NCBI RefSeq assembly: GCF_020616335.1
Contig: NZ_CP085051.1
Location: forward strand, 992,001-1,056,000
DNA from: Corynebacterium uberis
Lineage (GTDB): Bacteria; Actinomycetota; Actinomycetes; Mycobacteriales; Mycobacteriaceae
Length of the DNA stretch: 64,000 bases
Reading direction: 5' to 3'
The position numbers and the translations under genes were made by a program. The notes beneath the pieces were generated by a model. The model saw only the letters and a program-made list of their open reading frames with translations. It was not told the DNA's origin and ran no database searches. This document shows, one piece after another, positions 1 to 8,296 of the stretch. The first letter of the stretch is position 1; every line of letters starts with the position of its first letter.

Positions 1-720
1 GAGATCTGCCTGGGCGGCCAGCTGATCCAGCAGCGCGCTCACCGCCGCCACGTCATCGTGGCAGTGGTGGTGACTGACCGAGGCATGGGGTTCCAGCACG
101 GCGCAGGCCAGGGGCCCGTTGGAGTTGGGGATGACCGTGCCCACCTCATCACCCGTGGTCAGCACCGCCACCCGGGGCCTGGGATGCACCTCAACGTGGC
201 TGATCCCGCAGCTAATCAGCGTGGAAAGCAGGCCCGGATCCACCACATCGCCGGCGGCGGCAATCTGGGCGCCTGCGGCGATGTGCTCGCCACGCAGGCG
301 CACGTGGGCGCGTGGGGGCAGCGCCGCGATGGTCACGTGGGCAGGCAGCGACAGGTCGGCGGGGGAGTCGGTGTCCTCGACGGGGATGACGGTGAGGTCG
401 GAGGCGCGCGCAAGCTCGGCGCCCGTCATCACCCGCAGCGCGGTGCCGGGGGTTACCTCGCGTGGCGACGCCCCCGCTGGTACATCTCCGCACACCGGCA
501 GCCGCCACGGCCCACTGCCCTGCAGATCCGCCCGCCGCACCGCGTAGCCGTCCACCGCCGAGTTATCACACGGGGGGACCGCAAGCTGCGCCTGCACGGG
601 GACGGCGAGCACGCTGCCAACCAGGCTGGCGTCCACGGCGAGACGCCCCGGCGGCAGGGGAGCGCACACCTCTTCAACGGCGCGGAGGTGTTCGGCAAGG
701 GAACGAGGCATGGGACTCAT
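1..720 (-). CDS. moeA: Molybdopterin molybdenumtransferase MoeA, 3' end cut by window edge
   Basis: MoeA inserts molybdate into adenylylated molybdopterin in the last step of molybdenum cofactor synthesis. The frame is open from ATG at 720 through base 1, giving about 240 N-terminal residues of a family of roughly 400. Family motifs are visible: DNSAVDGYA near residue 52, GDVPAG, RVMTGAEL and, near the edge, LTTGDEVG. A second in-frame ATG at 711 is possible; neither has a good ribosome site. It lies 29 bases downstream of moaA on the same strand, so the two are probably cotranscribed. The C-terminal domain IV lies outside the window. Confidence 0.93.
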   Translation of the reverse strand, partial: MSPMPRSLAEHLRAVEEVCAPLPPGRLAVDASLVGSVLAVPVQAQLAVPPCDNSAVDGYAVRRADLQGSGPWRLPVCGDVPAGASPREVTPGTALRVMTGAELARASDLTVIPVEDTDSPADLSLPAHVTIAALPPRAHVRLRGEHIAAGAQIAAAGDVVDPGLLSTLISCGISHVEVHPRPRVAVLTTGDEVGTVIPNSNGPLACAVLEPHASVSHHHCHDDVAAVSALLDQLAAQADL

Positions 721-749
721 GCTAGCCAAGCGCGGGGAGGACACCGGCG

Positions 750-1787
750 TTAGCCGCCGATGGCAGACATTGGCCGCTCGGGCTGCAAGAAGGACGGATC
801 ATCAATGCCATGCCCGGCGCGCTTAGCCAGCGTGTTGAGCCCCCACGCATCGATGAGCTCCGCATCAGTAGCCCCGGCGCGCATGGCATCGCGCAAACTC
901 GTCTCGCCGCGGGCGAAAAGGCAATTGCGCACCGCCCCATCGGTGGTCAGCCGAGTCCGGTCACAGTCCCCGCAGAACGGGTGCGTGACAGAGGCAATAA
1001 CCCCCAGCGCGCCCGTGGCGCCGGTATGCCGATCGCGGGCATCCCACAGCGCAGCCGGCGCCGCACCCCGGGGGGTGGTCGCCGCGCGCAAGTCAAAGCG
1101 CCGGCCCAGGCGCCGCAGAATCTCCGCGGCCGTAATCATGGTGGAGCGATCCCACTGCGACGGGGGCCCTAAGGGCATCTGCTCGATGAAACGCAACTGC
1201 AGCCCGTTGTTGATGGCGAAGGCAGCCACCGACTCAATATCGGCGTCATTGACCCCGGGCATGACCACCGTGTTGAGCTTGACCGGCTCCAGGCCCGCCT
1301 CCTTGGCCGCCTGAATCCCGGCCAGCACATGCGGCAGGCGGTCGCGCCGGGTCAGCTGCGCGTAATGCTCCCGGTCCAGGGTGTCCAGCGAAATATTGAC
1401 CCGGTCCAGCCCGGCCGCCTTCAGCTTGGCGGCACGGTGGCTCAACCCCAGCCCGTTGGTGGTAATCGCTGTGGCAGGGGCCACCCCCTCATCGGTGCGC
1501 AGCTGCTTTGTGGCCGCGACGATCTCCTCCAACGAGCGGCGCAGCAGCGGCTCCCCGCCGGTAAAACGCACCTGGCGGATGCCCAGATCCTCCACGGCGA
1601 TGCGGATGAGCCGCAGCATTTCCTCGTCCGTCAGCGTCGCCTCGGTGGGAAACCAGTCCAACCCTTGCGCCGGCATGCAATACGTGCAGCGCAAATTACA
1701 GCGATCGGTCAAGGAGACACGCAGGTCACGCGCAACCCGGCCGAAAGTATCGGCGAGGACCGTAGTGGAGGTTCGAGGAAGTGTCAT
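750..1787 (-). CDS. moaA: GTP 3',8-cyclase MoaA
   Basis: This 345-residue radical-SAM enzyme converts GTP to the 3',8-cyclo intermediate, the first committed step of molybdenum cofactor synthesis. The N-terminal 4Fe-4S motif is CNLRCTYC, with Cys30, Cys34 and Cys37. The C-terminal cluster region reads CGDCDRTRL and then NC, and the protein ends in the functionally important GG pair. The ATG at 1787 follows TAGGAT by 8 bases, so the mRNA may be leaderless; AGGGG also lies just upstream. It sits directly before moeA and near a molybdoenzyme cluster that would consume its product. Confidence 0.97.
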   Translation of the reverse strand: MTLPRTSTTVLADTFGRVARDLRVSLTDRCNLRCTYCMPAQGLDWFPTEATLTDEEMLRLIRIAVEDLGIRQVRFTGGEPLLRRSLEEIVAATKQLRTDEGVAPATAITTNGLGLSHRAAKLKAAGLDRVNISLDTLDREHYAQLTRRDRLPHVLAGIQAAKEAGLEPVKLNTVVMPGVNDADIESVAAFAINNGLQLRFIEQMPLGPPSQWDRSTMITAAEILRRLGRRFDLRAATTPRGAAPAALWDARDRHTGATGALGVIASVTHPFCGDCDRTRLTTDGAVRNCLFARGETSLRDAMRAGATDAELIDAWGLNTLAKRAGHGIDDPSFLQPERPMSAIGG

Positions 1788-1827
1788 TGCCCCTCATCCT
1801 AGGAATTGTTCACAGTTTTTCCAAGCT

Positions 1828-2436
1828 TTATCCCCCGTTGGCTGCGCCGGGGCCAACATAAGACTGCGGGGGAGTCAGCCGCGCGATGGCCGTTGCGATC
1901 AATTCCCGGGGGTGATCGCCGATCTCCATTGACCTGTGGAGGAGCAGCCCCTCGTAGAGCGCATCGATGACCAGGGTGGTATCCGCGTCGAAATACTGGG
2001 CCACCACCGCACGGCAGCGCCGAATCCACCCGCGCAGCACAGCCTGGAATCGGGGATGGCGCACCGCGATGGCATACAACTCACTGCCCAGGACCACCGA
2101 ATCGCTCATCGATTCCGAGGACCCCACCAGCATGTTCACCACCGCCTCGCGGGCGGATTCGAGGCCATCAACGTGGGCAAAATAGGCGCTAAACTCCGCC
2201 ACCGACTCATCGGTGAAGTGGGCGAAGGCCTCATGGAGCAGCTCATCAATACCGTTGAAGTAGTAGGTCATGGACCCCAACGGGACGCCGGCCGCCTGGG
2301 CGACACGGCGGTGCGACGTCCCGGCCACCCCGTGCGTACATATCACCTTCATGGCGGCCACGACGATGCGCATACGTCGGTCCGGGTCGCGCCGGGCCGA
2401 CGCCTTCATGGGCGGGGAAGACGGAGGAAGAGCCAT
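1828..2436 (-). CDS. TetR-family transcriptional regulator (BetI-like)
   Basis: A 202-residue one-component repressor. The helix-turn-helix is at about residues 25-70 and includes GVAGTSHRRVAQAAGVPLGS and MTYYFNG, typical of TetR proteins; the rest is an all-helical ligand domain resembling the BetI type. It is the last gene of a minus-strand run that starts at 5906, so it may control the molybdoenzyme cluster and itself. A TCTCGA half-site lies just upstream of its ATG, matching the arms of the dyad at 5936-5957. Ligand and target are inferred, not shown. In-frame ATG codons near residues 10 and 22 are alternative starts. Confidence 0.88.
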   Translation of the reverse strand: MALPPSSPPMKASARRDPDRRMRIVVAAMKVICTHGVAGTSHRRVAQAAGVPLGSMTYYFNGIDELLHEAFAHFTDESVAEFSAYFAHVDGLESAREAVVNMLVGSSESMSDSVVLGSELYAIAVRHPRFQAVLRGWIRRCRAVVAQYFDADTTLVIDALYEGLLLHRSMEIGDHPRELIATAIARLTPPQSYVGPGAANGG

Positions 2437-2503
2437 AATGTCTCGACCGTAGCAGGGGCCTGGATTCTACCCAGCCCCACTCCGCCACCCCGATCGCAGG
2501 CGA

Positions 2504-2767
2504 TTAGGCGCTGGCCTTGCGGCGCATGGCGGTGCGGTAGATCTTGAAGATCCCGTAGGCGCCGAAGACGGCCCACACGAACTCGGTGATAAACAACCCG
2601 GGGTTGAACGGCGAAATGGCGGTGTAGGTAAAGCAGGCCGCGCCCACGAGGTTCAGCGACTGGTACAGGTAGGAGTCGCTCTTGAGCAGACCGGCGTTGA
2701 GCGCGCCGAAGGCGGCCAGGAAGCAGACGGTGCCAAACAGGGACACGGGGGCAGATAGAGGCATCAT
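2504..2767 (-). CDS. Small membrane protein, CBU_0592-like, copy 2
   Basis: An 87-residue protein with about three hydrophobic segments (residues 5-25, 33-50, 57-75) and a basic tail ending RRKASA. It is clearly paralogous to the next gene upstream: both share the pattern SYLYQSLN/HYTYQWLN, then GAA, TYTAISPFN/TYSAIQPFN and VITE/FITE. The fold resembles the CBU_0592-like membrane family, which has no established function. It belongs to the cluster with a membrane molybdoenzyme and may be an accessory or assembly subunit; that is inference. The start is ATG-ATG, and the second ATG (2764) fits equally well. Confidence 0.8.
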   Translation of the reverse strand: MMPLSAPVSLFGTVCFLAAFGALNAGLLKSDSYLYQSLNLVGAACFTYTAISPFNPGLFITEFVWAVFGAYGIFKIYRTAMRRKASA

Positions 2768-2839
2768 GGGAAAGGGTGCTCGCTTTCTTTAGCGGGGACA
2801 GCGGGGGGAAGGGGAAGGACAGGTGCAGGCGGTGCTGGT

Positions 2840-3109
2840 TTAGGCGGCGGCCGGTGCGGGCGCGCCCTTGGAGCGCTTGCGCCAGATCTTGACCACGCCG
2901 AATAGCGCGATGAGCGTCCAGATGGCCTCGGTGATGACCACGCCGACGTTGAAGGGCTGAATAGCGGAGTAGGTCAGGGCGGCGGCGCCGATGGCGTTGA
3001 GCCACTGGTAGGTGTAGTGATCCGGGGTCAGCTTGCCCATGTTGAGCAGGGCGAACCCGGCGAGCAGGGCAACAGATGCCACGATGGAAATAGGGGCTGC
3101 AAAAGGCAT
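2840..3109 (-). CDS. Small membrane protein, CBU_0592-like, copy 1
   Basis: An 89-residue protein with three predicted membrane segments and a basic C-terminus (WRKRSKGAP). It is a tandem paralogue of the downstream 87-residue protein. AGAGGAT sits 5 bases before the ATG. No enzymatic motif is visible. Conservation of the polar TYxxxxPFN segment between the copies suggests a specific contact or binding role and not mere membrane filling. Its position inside the molybdoenzyme cluster suggests a role in that system. Confidence 0.82.
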   Translation of the reverse strand: MPFAAPISIVASVALLAGFALLNMGKLTPDHYTYQWLNAIGAAALTYSAIQPFNVGVVITEAIWTLIALFGVVKIWRKRSKGAPAPAAA

Positions 3110-3141
3110 GAGGATCCTCTCAGGGGAAAGGTGTTAGGAAT

Positions 3142-3852
3142 TTAGGAATGGTGCTGGGCGTGCCGGCGCTTCTCCGGCACGGCGATGCGCGCCAGCGTGG
3201 GCAGCTCGAGTGACTCCAAGGTCTGCTGCGCCTGGGTGGCCTGGGCCTCGAAGGCGCGCAGGCGCTCCTGCTGGGGTGCGGTGAGCCGGCCGGCCTTCTC
3301 GTAGTACTTCAGCCGCGGGTAGCGCCCGGCAAGCAGCGTGCCCAGGTCCACGGCGAGGTCGAACTGACCCTCATCGGCCGACGAATGACCGGCGTGGGCA
3401 AAGTCCAGGGCGTCAGCCAGGGTGTCGTGGAGCATGGCCAGATCCAGGTCCACGCCGGGCACGGAGCCGTCGGCGGTGGCGTAGGAGTCCACGCCGGTGC
3501 GGCTGGGCCCTGTCGGCGTATCGCGCCACCGCTGCATGCGCAGCGTCTGGTTGGCCAGCACGGGCTGATTGACCGGCAAGCGCAGCGCATCCGGCTGGCC
3601 GGTGAGCTGGCCGTAGCTCATCCGAATGAAGGTGTGGTGGGCCTCCAGGCCCGGGGTGGTGCACACCAAGCCCACGGCGTAGGCCTCCAAGTCCTCCGAC
3701 TGGAAGTTCCAGCCGATGTATCGGGCCAGATCCTTGACGCGGAAGTCCCGCGGGGTCGAGCCGGGCAGGTGGAAGTCCACCTCCACCAGGTAGTCCAGGG
3801 CGCGCTGGCGCCCGGCCGCATCGAGGGTGATGTCCGAATGTAGGGGATACAT
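3142..3852 (-). CDS. Hypothetical soluble protein of the molybdoenzyme cluster
   Basis: A 236-residue protein that I do not recognise. It has no signal peptide, membrane segment or metal-binding cysteine pattern, and it is rich in charged residues with a C-terminal helix-forming stretch (about residues 175-220) ending in a His-rich tail, HAQHHS. AAAGGAG lies upstream of the ATG. It starts 18 bases after the molybdoenzyme gene and is followed by the two small membrane proteins, so it is probably translated as part of the same transcript. A cytoplasmic chaperone or adaptor for the molybdoenzyme is possible but unsupported by any motif. Confidence 0.8.
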   Translation of the reverse strand: MYPLHSDITLDAAGRQRALDYLVEVDFHLPGSTPRDFRVKDLARYIGWNFQSEDLEAYAVGLVCTTPGLEAHHTFIRMSYGQLTGQPDALRLPVNQPVLANQTLRMQRWRDTPTGPSRTGVDSYATADGSVPGVDLDLAMLHDTLADALDFAHAGHSSADEGQFDLAVDLGTLLAGRYPRLKYYEKAGRLTAPQQERLRAFEAQATQAQQTLESLELPTLARIAVPEKRRHAQHHS

Positions 3853-3870
3853 GTGTGGGGGTTCTCCTTT

Positions 3871-5355
3871 CTAGATCATTTGCATGCGGTCGTAGTTGTC
3901 AAAGTCCTCGAACCAGCCGCCGCGGCCCTTGCCAATGACGTCATAGCGGCCGACGACCTCAATGCGCTCGACCCATTTGGCGGAGCGGAAGCCGGTGGAA
4001 ATCTCCTGGCGCAGCCGCACCGGCGCGCCGTTTTTGATGGGAATGTCCTTGCCGTCGAGGCCGATGGCGATGAGTGTTTGCGGCTGGGTGGCCTCCATCA
4101 TCGGGGCGGATTCGTAGTACCAGCCCTCCGGATAGATCGCGTCATCGCGGCCCATGTTTTGGAAGCAGCCAAACACCACGTCGGTGGCGCCGGGCAGCGG
4201 GCGGGCCAGCTCGAGCAGCCGGGCCAGCGGCACGCCGGACCATTGGCCCACCGAGGAGAATCCCTGCACGCAGTTGTGCATGGTGGTCTGGCTGTAGCCG
4301 TCGGCGATCTCGCGCAGCTGGGCCAGGGTCAGCGTCATGGGGCGCTCGACGAGCCCACCGATCTCCAGGTAGTAGTCATCCTCATAGCCGTGGGCGACCA
4401 GCGCGACGTACTCGTCATTTTCCGGCGGGCATCCGGAGGCCCGGAAGTGCGCCGTGGTGGCCTCCGGCGAGTAGTCCTGCCGGGACTTCAGCTTCATCAG
4501 CTGCCGGGTCAGGGGGCGCACCACCACGTTGTGGATGCGCTCGACCAACCGCGGGTTGTTCAGCGAGGTCTTGGTGGCCACCACGTGGAGGAAGACCACC
4601 AGCGCCAGGCCCAGGCAGAAGATCACGGCGGCGGCCAGCGGCGAGTCGGTGTGGCCGAAGACCATCTTGGAGACCTCCGTGCCAAAGCCGTGGGCGATGA
4701 CCATGGCCACGTGGATGACAATGAACACCACGTAGACCATCAGCCCCCACCAGTGCAGGGTGCGGATCATCTGACGCCCGCCGAGTGCCCGGGTGATCTT
4801 GGGCCAGTGGGAGTTGACGGCGGGGGACTGGAACATGCCGGTAAAGATCATGAAGGCCGGCATGATGAGGATGATCACCGCGTAGGACAGCTGCTGGACG
4901 GCGTTGAAGGGGTAGCCGGGCATGTGCTCGGGGACCTGGAAGGCCAGGTAGCTAATGATGTCCCGGCCGGCCTGCGGGAAGACGTCCCAGCTGGCGGGGA
5001 TGTACCGGCGCCATTGCCCGGTGACGGCCAGCGCCACGTAGTAGGCGACGAAGCAGGTGACAAAGCCCATGACCATCATGAAGTGCCAGTAGCGGCCCTG
5101 TCCCAGCAGGCCCTTGCCGGGAAGGGAGATCAGGGGGGAGTAGTCCTCGTATTCGCTGCCTACGGCGTAGTACTTGTGCTTGGGCTTGGACTTGATGGTG
5201 AATTCGGCCCACTGCTTGCCCGCGGGGGTGTGAATGGAGGTGTGCAGGCGGGGGAATGTGCCCAGGATTTCAATTCCGGAGCGGATGAAGAAGGTGATGA
5301 AGATGATGTTGACAAAGTGCTCTGCGCGGAGCCACCAGGGGAAGTCGTAAATCAT
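3871..5355 (-). CDS. Membrane haem-b / sulfite-oxidase-type molybdopterin oxidoreductase fusion
   Basis: A 494-residue two-domain protein. Residues 1-280 are membrane segments of the cytochrome b561/hydrogenase cytochrome b type, with likely haem ligands His13, His91, His201 and His215 (the last pair 14 apart). Residues 305-494 form a sulfite-oxidase/MsrP-type molybdopterin domain; Cys362 in HNCVQGFSSVG is the expected molybdenum ligand. The domains are inferred from sequence pattern. The fusion would link a molybdenum site directly to the quinone pool, as MsrP-MsrQ does with two proteins, but here the domain lacks an obvious Tat signal, so topology is unclear. The substrate is unknown. AAGGAC precedes the ATG. 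Confidence 0.88.
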   Translation of the reverse strand: MIYDFPWWLRAEHFVNIIFITFFIRSGIEILGTFPRLHTSIHTPAGKQWAEFTIKSKPKHKYYAVGSEYEDYSPLISLPGKGLLGQGRYWHFMMVMGFVTCFVAYYVALAVTGQWRRYIPASWDVFPQAGRDIISYLAFQVPEHMPGYPFNAVQQLSYAVIILIMPAFMIFTGMFQSPAVNSHWPKITRALGGRQMIRTLHWWGLMVYVVFIVIHVAMVIAHGFGTEVSKMVFGHTDSPLAAAVIFCLGLALVVFLHVVATKTSLNNPRLVERIHNVVVRPLTRQLMKLKSRQDYSPEATTAHFRASGCPPENDEYVALVAHGYEDDYYLEIGGLVERPMTLTLAQLREIADGYSQTTMHNCVQGFSSVGQWSGVPLARLLELARPLPGATDVVFGCFQNMGRDDAIYPEGWYYESAPMMEATQPQTLIAIGLDGKDIPIKNGAPVRLRQEISTGFRSAKWVERIEVVGRYDVIGKGRGGWFEDFDNYDRMQMI

Positions 5356-5396
5356 GGTCAGTGTTTTCGGTCCTTAGTGCTGGTGAGTGGGGGAGG

Positions 5397-5906
5397 CTAG
5401 TCCGTAAAGCCCTGGGTATCCGGCCAGGCGACGAGGATGCCGTAGCCGAGGGCCGCGCGCAGGACCAGGTAGGCCACCGCGGACAGCGCCATGAGGTTCC
5501 ACGTGGCGGCCAGTTCCACGGAGGCACCGTTGCCCACGTAGGGGGCGGTGCCGACCAGCCCGCCGATGTAGACGACCAAGGCGCCGGAGGCGACCAGCGC
5601 GCCGAGGTCCCAGACGCGCAGCTGGGTGCACAGCCCGAAGGCAAGGAAGATGACGGCCGCGGCGACTACCAGCCACAGGGCGATCTGGCCGTGGGCGAAG
5701 GGCAGGTGGCTGCTGCGTGCCACGCCGGCGGCGCACGCTGCGCACACGGCGATGCAGGCCAGCAGCGCGGCCTTGGTTAGCCGGGGCAGGTTGAAGCGGA
5801 AGTAGCGCAGCAGGGGCGCGCGGGTGCGGCCCGGCTTGATGTGGTGGTACACGTCCTCGGTGGCGTTAGCAGTGCCCACCGCGTTGGGGGTGTCGGTGAT
5901 GTTCAC
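5397..5906 (-). CDS. Hypothetical integral membrane protein, first gene of molybdoenzyme cluster
   Basis: A 169-residue protein with a polar N-terminus of about 45 residues and four or five hydrophobic segments (about 47-66, 74-93, 100-120, 133-155). No conserved motif was recognised. It starts with GTG at 5906 preceded by AAGGAC. It precedes the fused molybdoenzyme by 41 bases and is the promoter-proximal gene. A membrane anchor or electron-transfer partner is conceivable; only co-location supports this. Confidence 0.82.
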   Translation of the reverse strand: MNITDTPNAVGTANATEDVYHHIKPGRTRAPLLRYFRFNLPRLTKAALLACIAVCAACAAGVARSSHLPFAHGQIALWLVVAAAVIFLAFGLCTQLRVWDLGALVASGALVVYIGGLVGTAPYVGNGASVELAATWNLMALSAVAYLVLRAALGYGILVAWPDTQGFTD

Positions 5907-5935
5907 TAGGCGTCCTTACCTGTGCTGGGAAACAA

Positions 5936-5957
5936 TCGAGACCGCGTGAGATCTCGA
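5936..5957. promoter_or_regulatory. Dyad TCGAGA-N10-TCTCGA, candidate repressor operator
   Basis: Two perfect 6-base inverted arms lie 30 bases upstream of the first gene of the molybdoenzyme cluster. A TAGCAT -10 candidate (minus strand, 5975-5970) would place the transcript start near 5962, so the dyad would cover roughly +5 to +26, a typical repressor position. The TetR protein at 1828-2436 is the obvious candidate ligand. Binding is inferred. Confidence 0.4.
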
Positions 5958-6062
5958 ACACAGTTAAAGATGCTATGAATGAACTGGCGAAAAGGCCTAG
6001 TGTACGAACGTACGCCGCAGCAAGGGGGCGGTTTCCACCCCGGCGCGCCGGCGAGGTATTGC

Positions 6063-6101
6063 ACAAAAAATACCGCCACCAGCCGGGAAGCTGGTGGCGG
6101 T
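6063..6101 (-). terminator. Rho-independent terminator of lutABC
   Basis: Perfect 11-base stem (6072-6082 with 6091-6101), 8-base loop, followed on the minus strand by ATTTTTTG. It lies 25 bases beyond the lutC stop and insulates lut from the cluster downstream. Confidence 0.88.
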
Positions 6102-6125
6102 TGGTGGCGGCTAGCGGTACAGAGG

Positions 6126-6758
6126 CTAATCCACCACGATGACGATGAGATCGCGCGGGCCGTGGACGCCTTCCACGCGGGCGAGCTCAATATCGGAGGT
6201 GGCCGATGGCCCGGAGATCATGGTCACCGGGGCCGACGCATCGAGCCGGCCAATCATCTCTGGCACGCCGTAGACGACCGTGTCCATGCGCACGATGCAC
6301 ACGTGGCGGTCAGGCACCAGGGTCAGGGCGCGGCGCCCGCACACCGGGTTGGACATCAGGCAGATGGTTCCGGTCTGGGCGCAGCTGACGTGGGAGTCCG
6401 TGACCACGGCGTCCACGTCGTTGAGGGTGCGCGGGTCCACGGTGCGGTCATCGGCGCTGGCCTGCCCGTCGAATCCGGCGAAGAGTGCGGGGTCGAGCCC
6501 TTCGGCGTAGCGCACCTGCTTGCAGGACTTGTCGTGCAGCGTGGCGGCGAGGACGTCGGCAAGCGAATCCCCGGTGGCGGTGACTACCTCAGCCTTGTAG
6601 TCGATGAGGCGGTCGATGAGCAGCTCGCGCAGCTCGTCGCGGCCCATGTCCGTGGAGCGGACGTAAGTGCGCTGCGCCTCGTAGCGCTGCGGGGTGCCCG
6701 ACAGCTGCTGGGCGTTGCGGATGCGGGCCAGGATTTCCTTTTTGGCGGTGGTGGTCAT
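6126..6758 (-). CDS. lutC: Lactate utilisation protein C (LutC/YkgG family)
   Basis: A 210-residue member of the LUD family and third component of the LutABC L-lactate oxidation system, which feeds electrons from lactate to the respiratory chain and yields pyruvate. The family pattern VVTDSHVSCAQTGTI and the ending GVHGPRDLIVIVVD are clear. It overlaps the end of lutB by 4 bases (ATGA) and is followed by a strong terminator, so it closes the operon. LutC has no iron-sulfur motif of its own. Confidence 0.95.
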   Translation of the reverse strand: MTTTAKKEILARIRNAQQLSGTPQRYEAQRTYVRSTDMGRDELRELLIDRLIDYKAEVVTATGDSLADVLAATLHDKSCKQVRYAEGLDPALFAGFDGQASADDRTVDPRTLNDVDAVVTDSHVSCAQTGTICLMSNPVCGRRALTLVPDRHVCIVRMDTVVYGVPEMIGRLDASAPVTMISGPSATSDIELARVEGVHGPRDLIVIVVD

Positions 6759-8296
6759 CGGTCCTGCTCCTCCACGGTCTCGTGGGTGGGAATGCCCTCG
6801 GCGCGCGCCTGTTCGAGCAGATCACGGGCCTCGTCGGACTCCCACCACTGGCGGAAGGACTGCTTGGGCGGAACGGCCGTGTCCCGCACGTTCGTCCAGC
6901 CGGACAGGAAGCTGGGCAGGTGCGTAATGGTCTGGTTGAACCCGCCGAGCAGGCGCCCGGCGCGCACGACGCGCATGAGCCGGTTCCACAGCCCGGAGTG
7001 GCCCATGGCCAGCCCTGCCGCGCCGAGGATTGCGCCCTCGATCTTGGGCTTGTGGTGGCTGATCTTCTGGTGGCGCATCTCCAGCAGGACGTCGGTGATC
7101 GGGATCTTGACCGGGCACACCGAGTCGCAGCGCCCGCACAGGGAGGACGCGTACGGCAGCGAGGCGGACGGATCGTCCACCGAGTCGATGCCGGTGAGCT
7201 GCGGGGTGAGGATCGCCCCGATGGGGCCCGGGTACGTCGAGCCGTAGGCGTGCCCGCCGGCGCGCTCGTAGACCGGGCAGACGTTGAGGCACGCGGAGCA
7301 GCGGATGCACTTGAGCGCCTCGCGCCCGATGGGGTTGGACAGCGCCGCGGTGCGCCCGTTGTCCAGCAGCACCAGGTGGAAGTTCTGCGGCCCGTCACCC
7401 GGGGTGACACCCGCCCACAGGGAGGTGTAGGGGTTCATGCGCTCGCCGGTAGAGGAGCGGGGCAGCAGCTGGAGGAAGACCTCCAGGTCCTGGAAGGTGG
7501 GCACGATCTTTTCAATGCCCATCACGGAGATGAGGGTCTCCGGCAGGGTCAGGCACATCCGGCCATTGCCCTCGGATTCGACGATGGTGATGGAGCCGGT
7601 CTCCGCCACGCCAAAGTTGGCGCCGGAGATGGCCACCTTGGCCTCCATGAACTGCTGGCGCAGGTAGAGGCGGGAGGCCTCGGCTAGCTCGGCGGGCTCG
7701 GTGGACAGGGACTCATCCGTGTCGGGCATCTCGCGGACAAAGATGTCGCGGATCTCCGCGCGGTTGCGGTGGATCGCGGGCACCAGGATGTGCGAGGGGG
7801 TGTCGTGGCCCAGCTGGACGATCAGCTCGGCCAAGTCCGTCTCCTGGGCGGAGATGCCGGCCTGCTCAAGCTGGTCATTGAGCGCAATTTCCTGGGTGGC
7901 CATGGACTTGATCTTGACCACGTGCTTCTCGCCGGTGGCCTGCACCAGTTCGGTGACAATGCGGCCAGCCTCGGCGGCGTCGCGGGCCCAGTGGACGTGT
8001 CCGCCCCGGGCGGTGACGGCGGCCTCGAACTGTTCGAGCAGCTCCGGCAGCCGGGCGGCGACGTCGCGCTTGATGCCGGAGCCGGCCTCGCGCAGGTCCT
8101 CCCAGTCCGGGCATTCCGCGACCACGTTGGCCCGCTTGTTGCGGATGGTGGTGGTGGCGTTTTTCAGGTTGCGCCGTTGGGTGGCGTTGTCTAATTCGTC
8201 GTGCGCGGCGCGCACGAAACCGGTCTTGCCGCGCAGGTGGCCCGGCGAGTGCGGGGCGCGTGGCGGCATGGCCGGGGAGCCGAGTGCAATGCTCAC
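6755..8296 (-). CDS. lutB: Lactate utilisation iron-sulfur protein B
   Basis: A 513-residue protein with an N-terminal LUD domain, and a ferredoxin-like pair of 4Fe-4S motifs, CIRCSACLNVCP and CGRCDSVCP, followed by a C-terminal LutB domain. It acts in the cytoplasmic LutABC complex oxidising L-lactate. The start is GTG at 8296: it overlaps the lutA stop as GTGA and has GGGAGG about 8 bases upstream. A longer reading to 8338 would overlap lutA by 46 bases and lacks support. Length and motif order agree with the family. Confidence 0.95.
   Translation of the reverse strand: MSIALGSPAMPPRAPHSPGHLRGKTGFVRAAHDELDNATQRRNLKNATTTIRNKRANVVAECPDWEDLREAGSGIKRDVAARLPELLEQFEAAVTARGGHVHWARDAAEAGRIVTELVQATGEKHVVKIKSMATQEIALNDQLEQAGISAQETDLAELIVQLGHDTPSHILVPAIHRNRAEIRDIFVREMPDTDESLSTEPAELAEASRLYLRQQFMEAKVAISGANFGVAETGSITIVESEGNGRMCLTLPETLISVMGIEKIVPTFQDLEVFLQLLPRSSTGERMNPYTSLWAGVTPGDGPQNFHLVLLDNGRTAALSNPIGREALKCIRCSACLNVCPVYERAGGHAYGSTYPGPIGAILTPQLTGIDSVDDPSASLPYASSLCGRCDSVCPVKIPITDVLLEMRHQKISHHKPKIEGAILGAAGLAMGHSGLWNRLMRVVRAGRLLGGFNQTITHLPSFLSGWTNVRDTAVPPKQSFRQWWESDEARDLLEQARAEGIPTHETVEEQDR

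Noticed and set aside
3853..5400. 515-codon plus-strand frame opposite the molybdoenzyme
   Set aside because: The minus strand has conserved Cys and His motifs; the plus frame has none.
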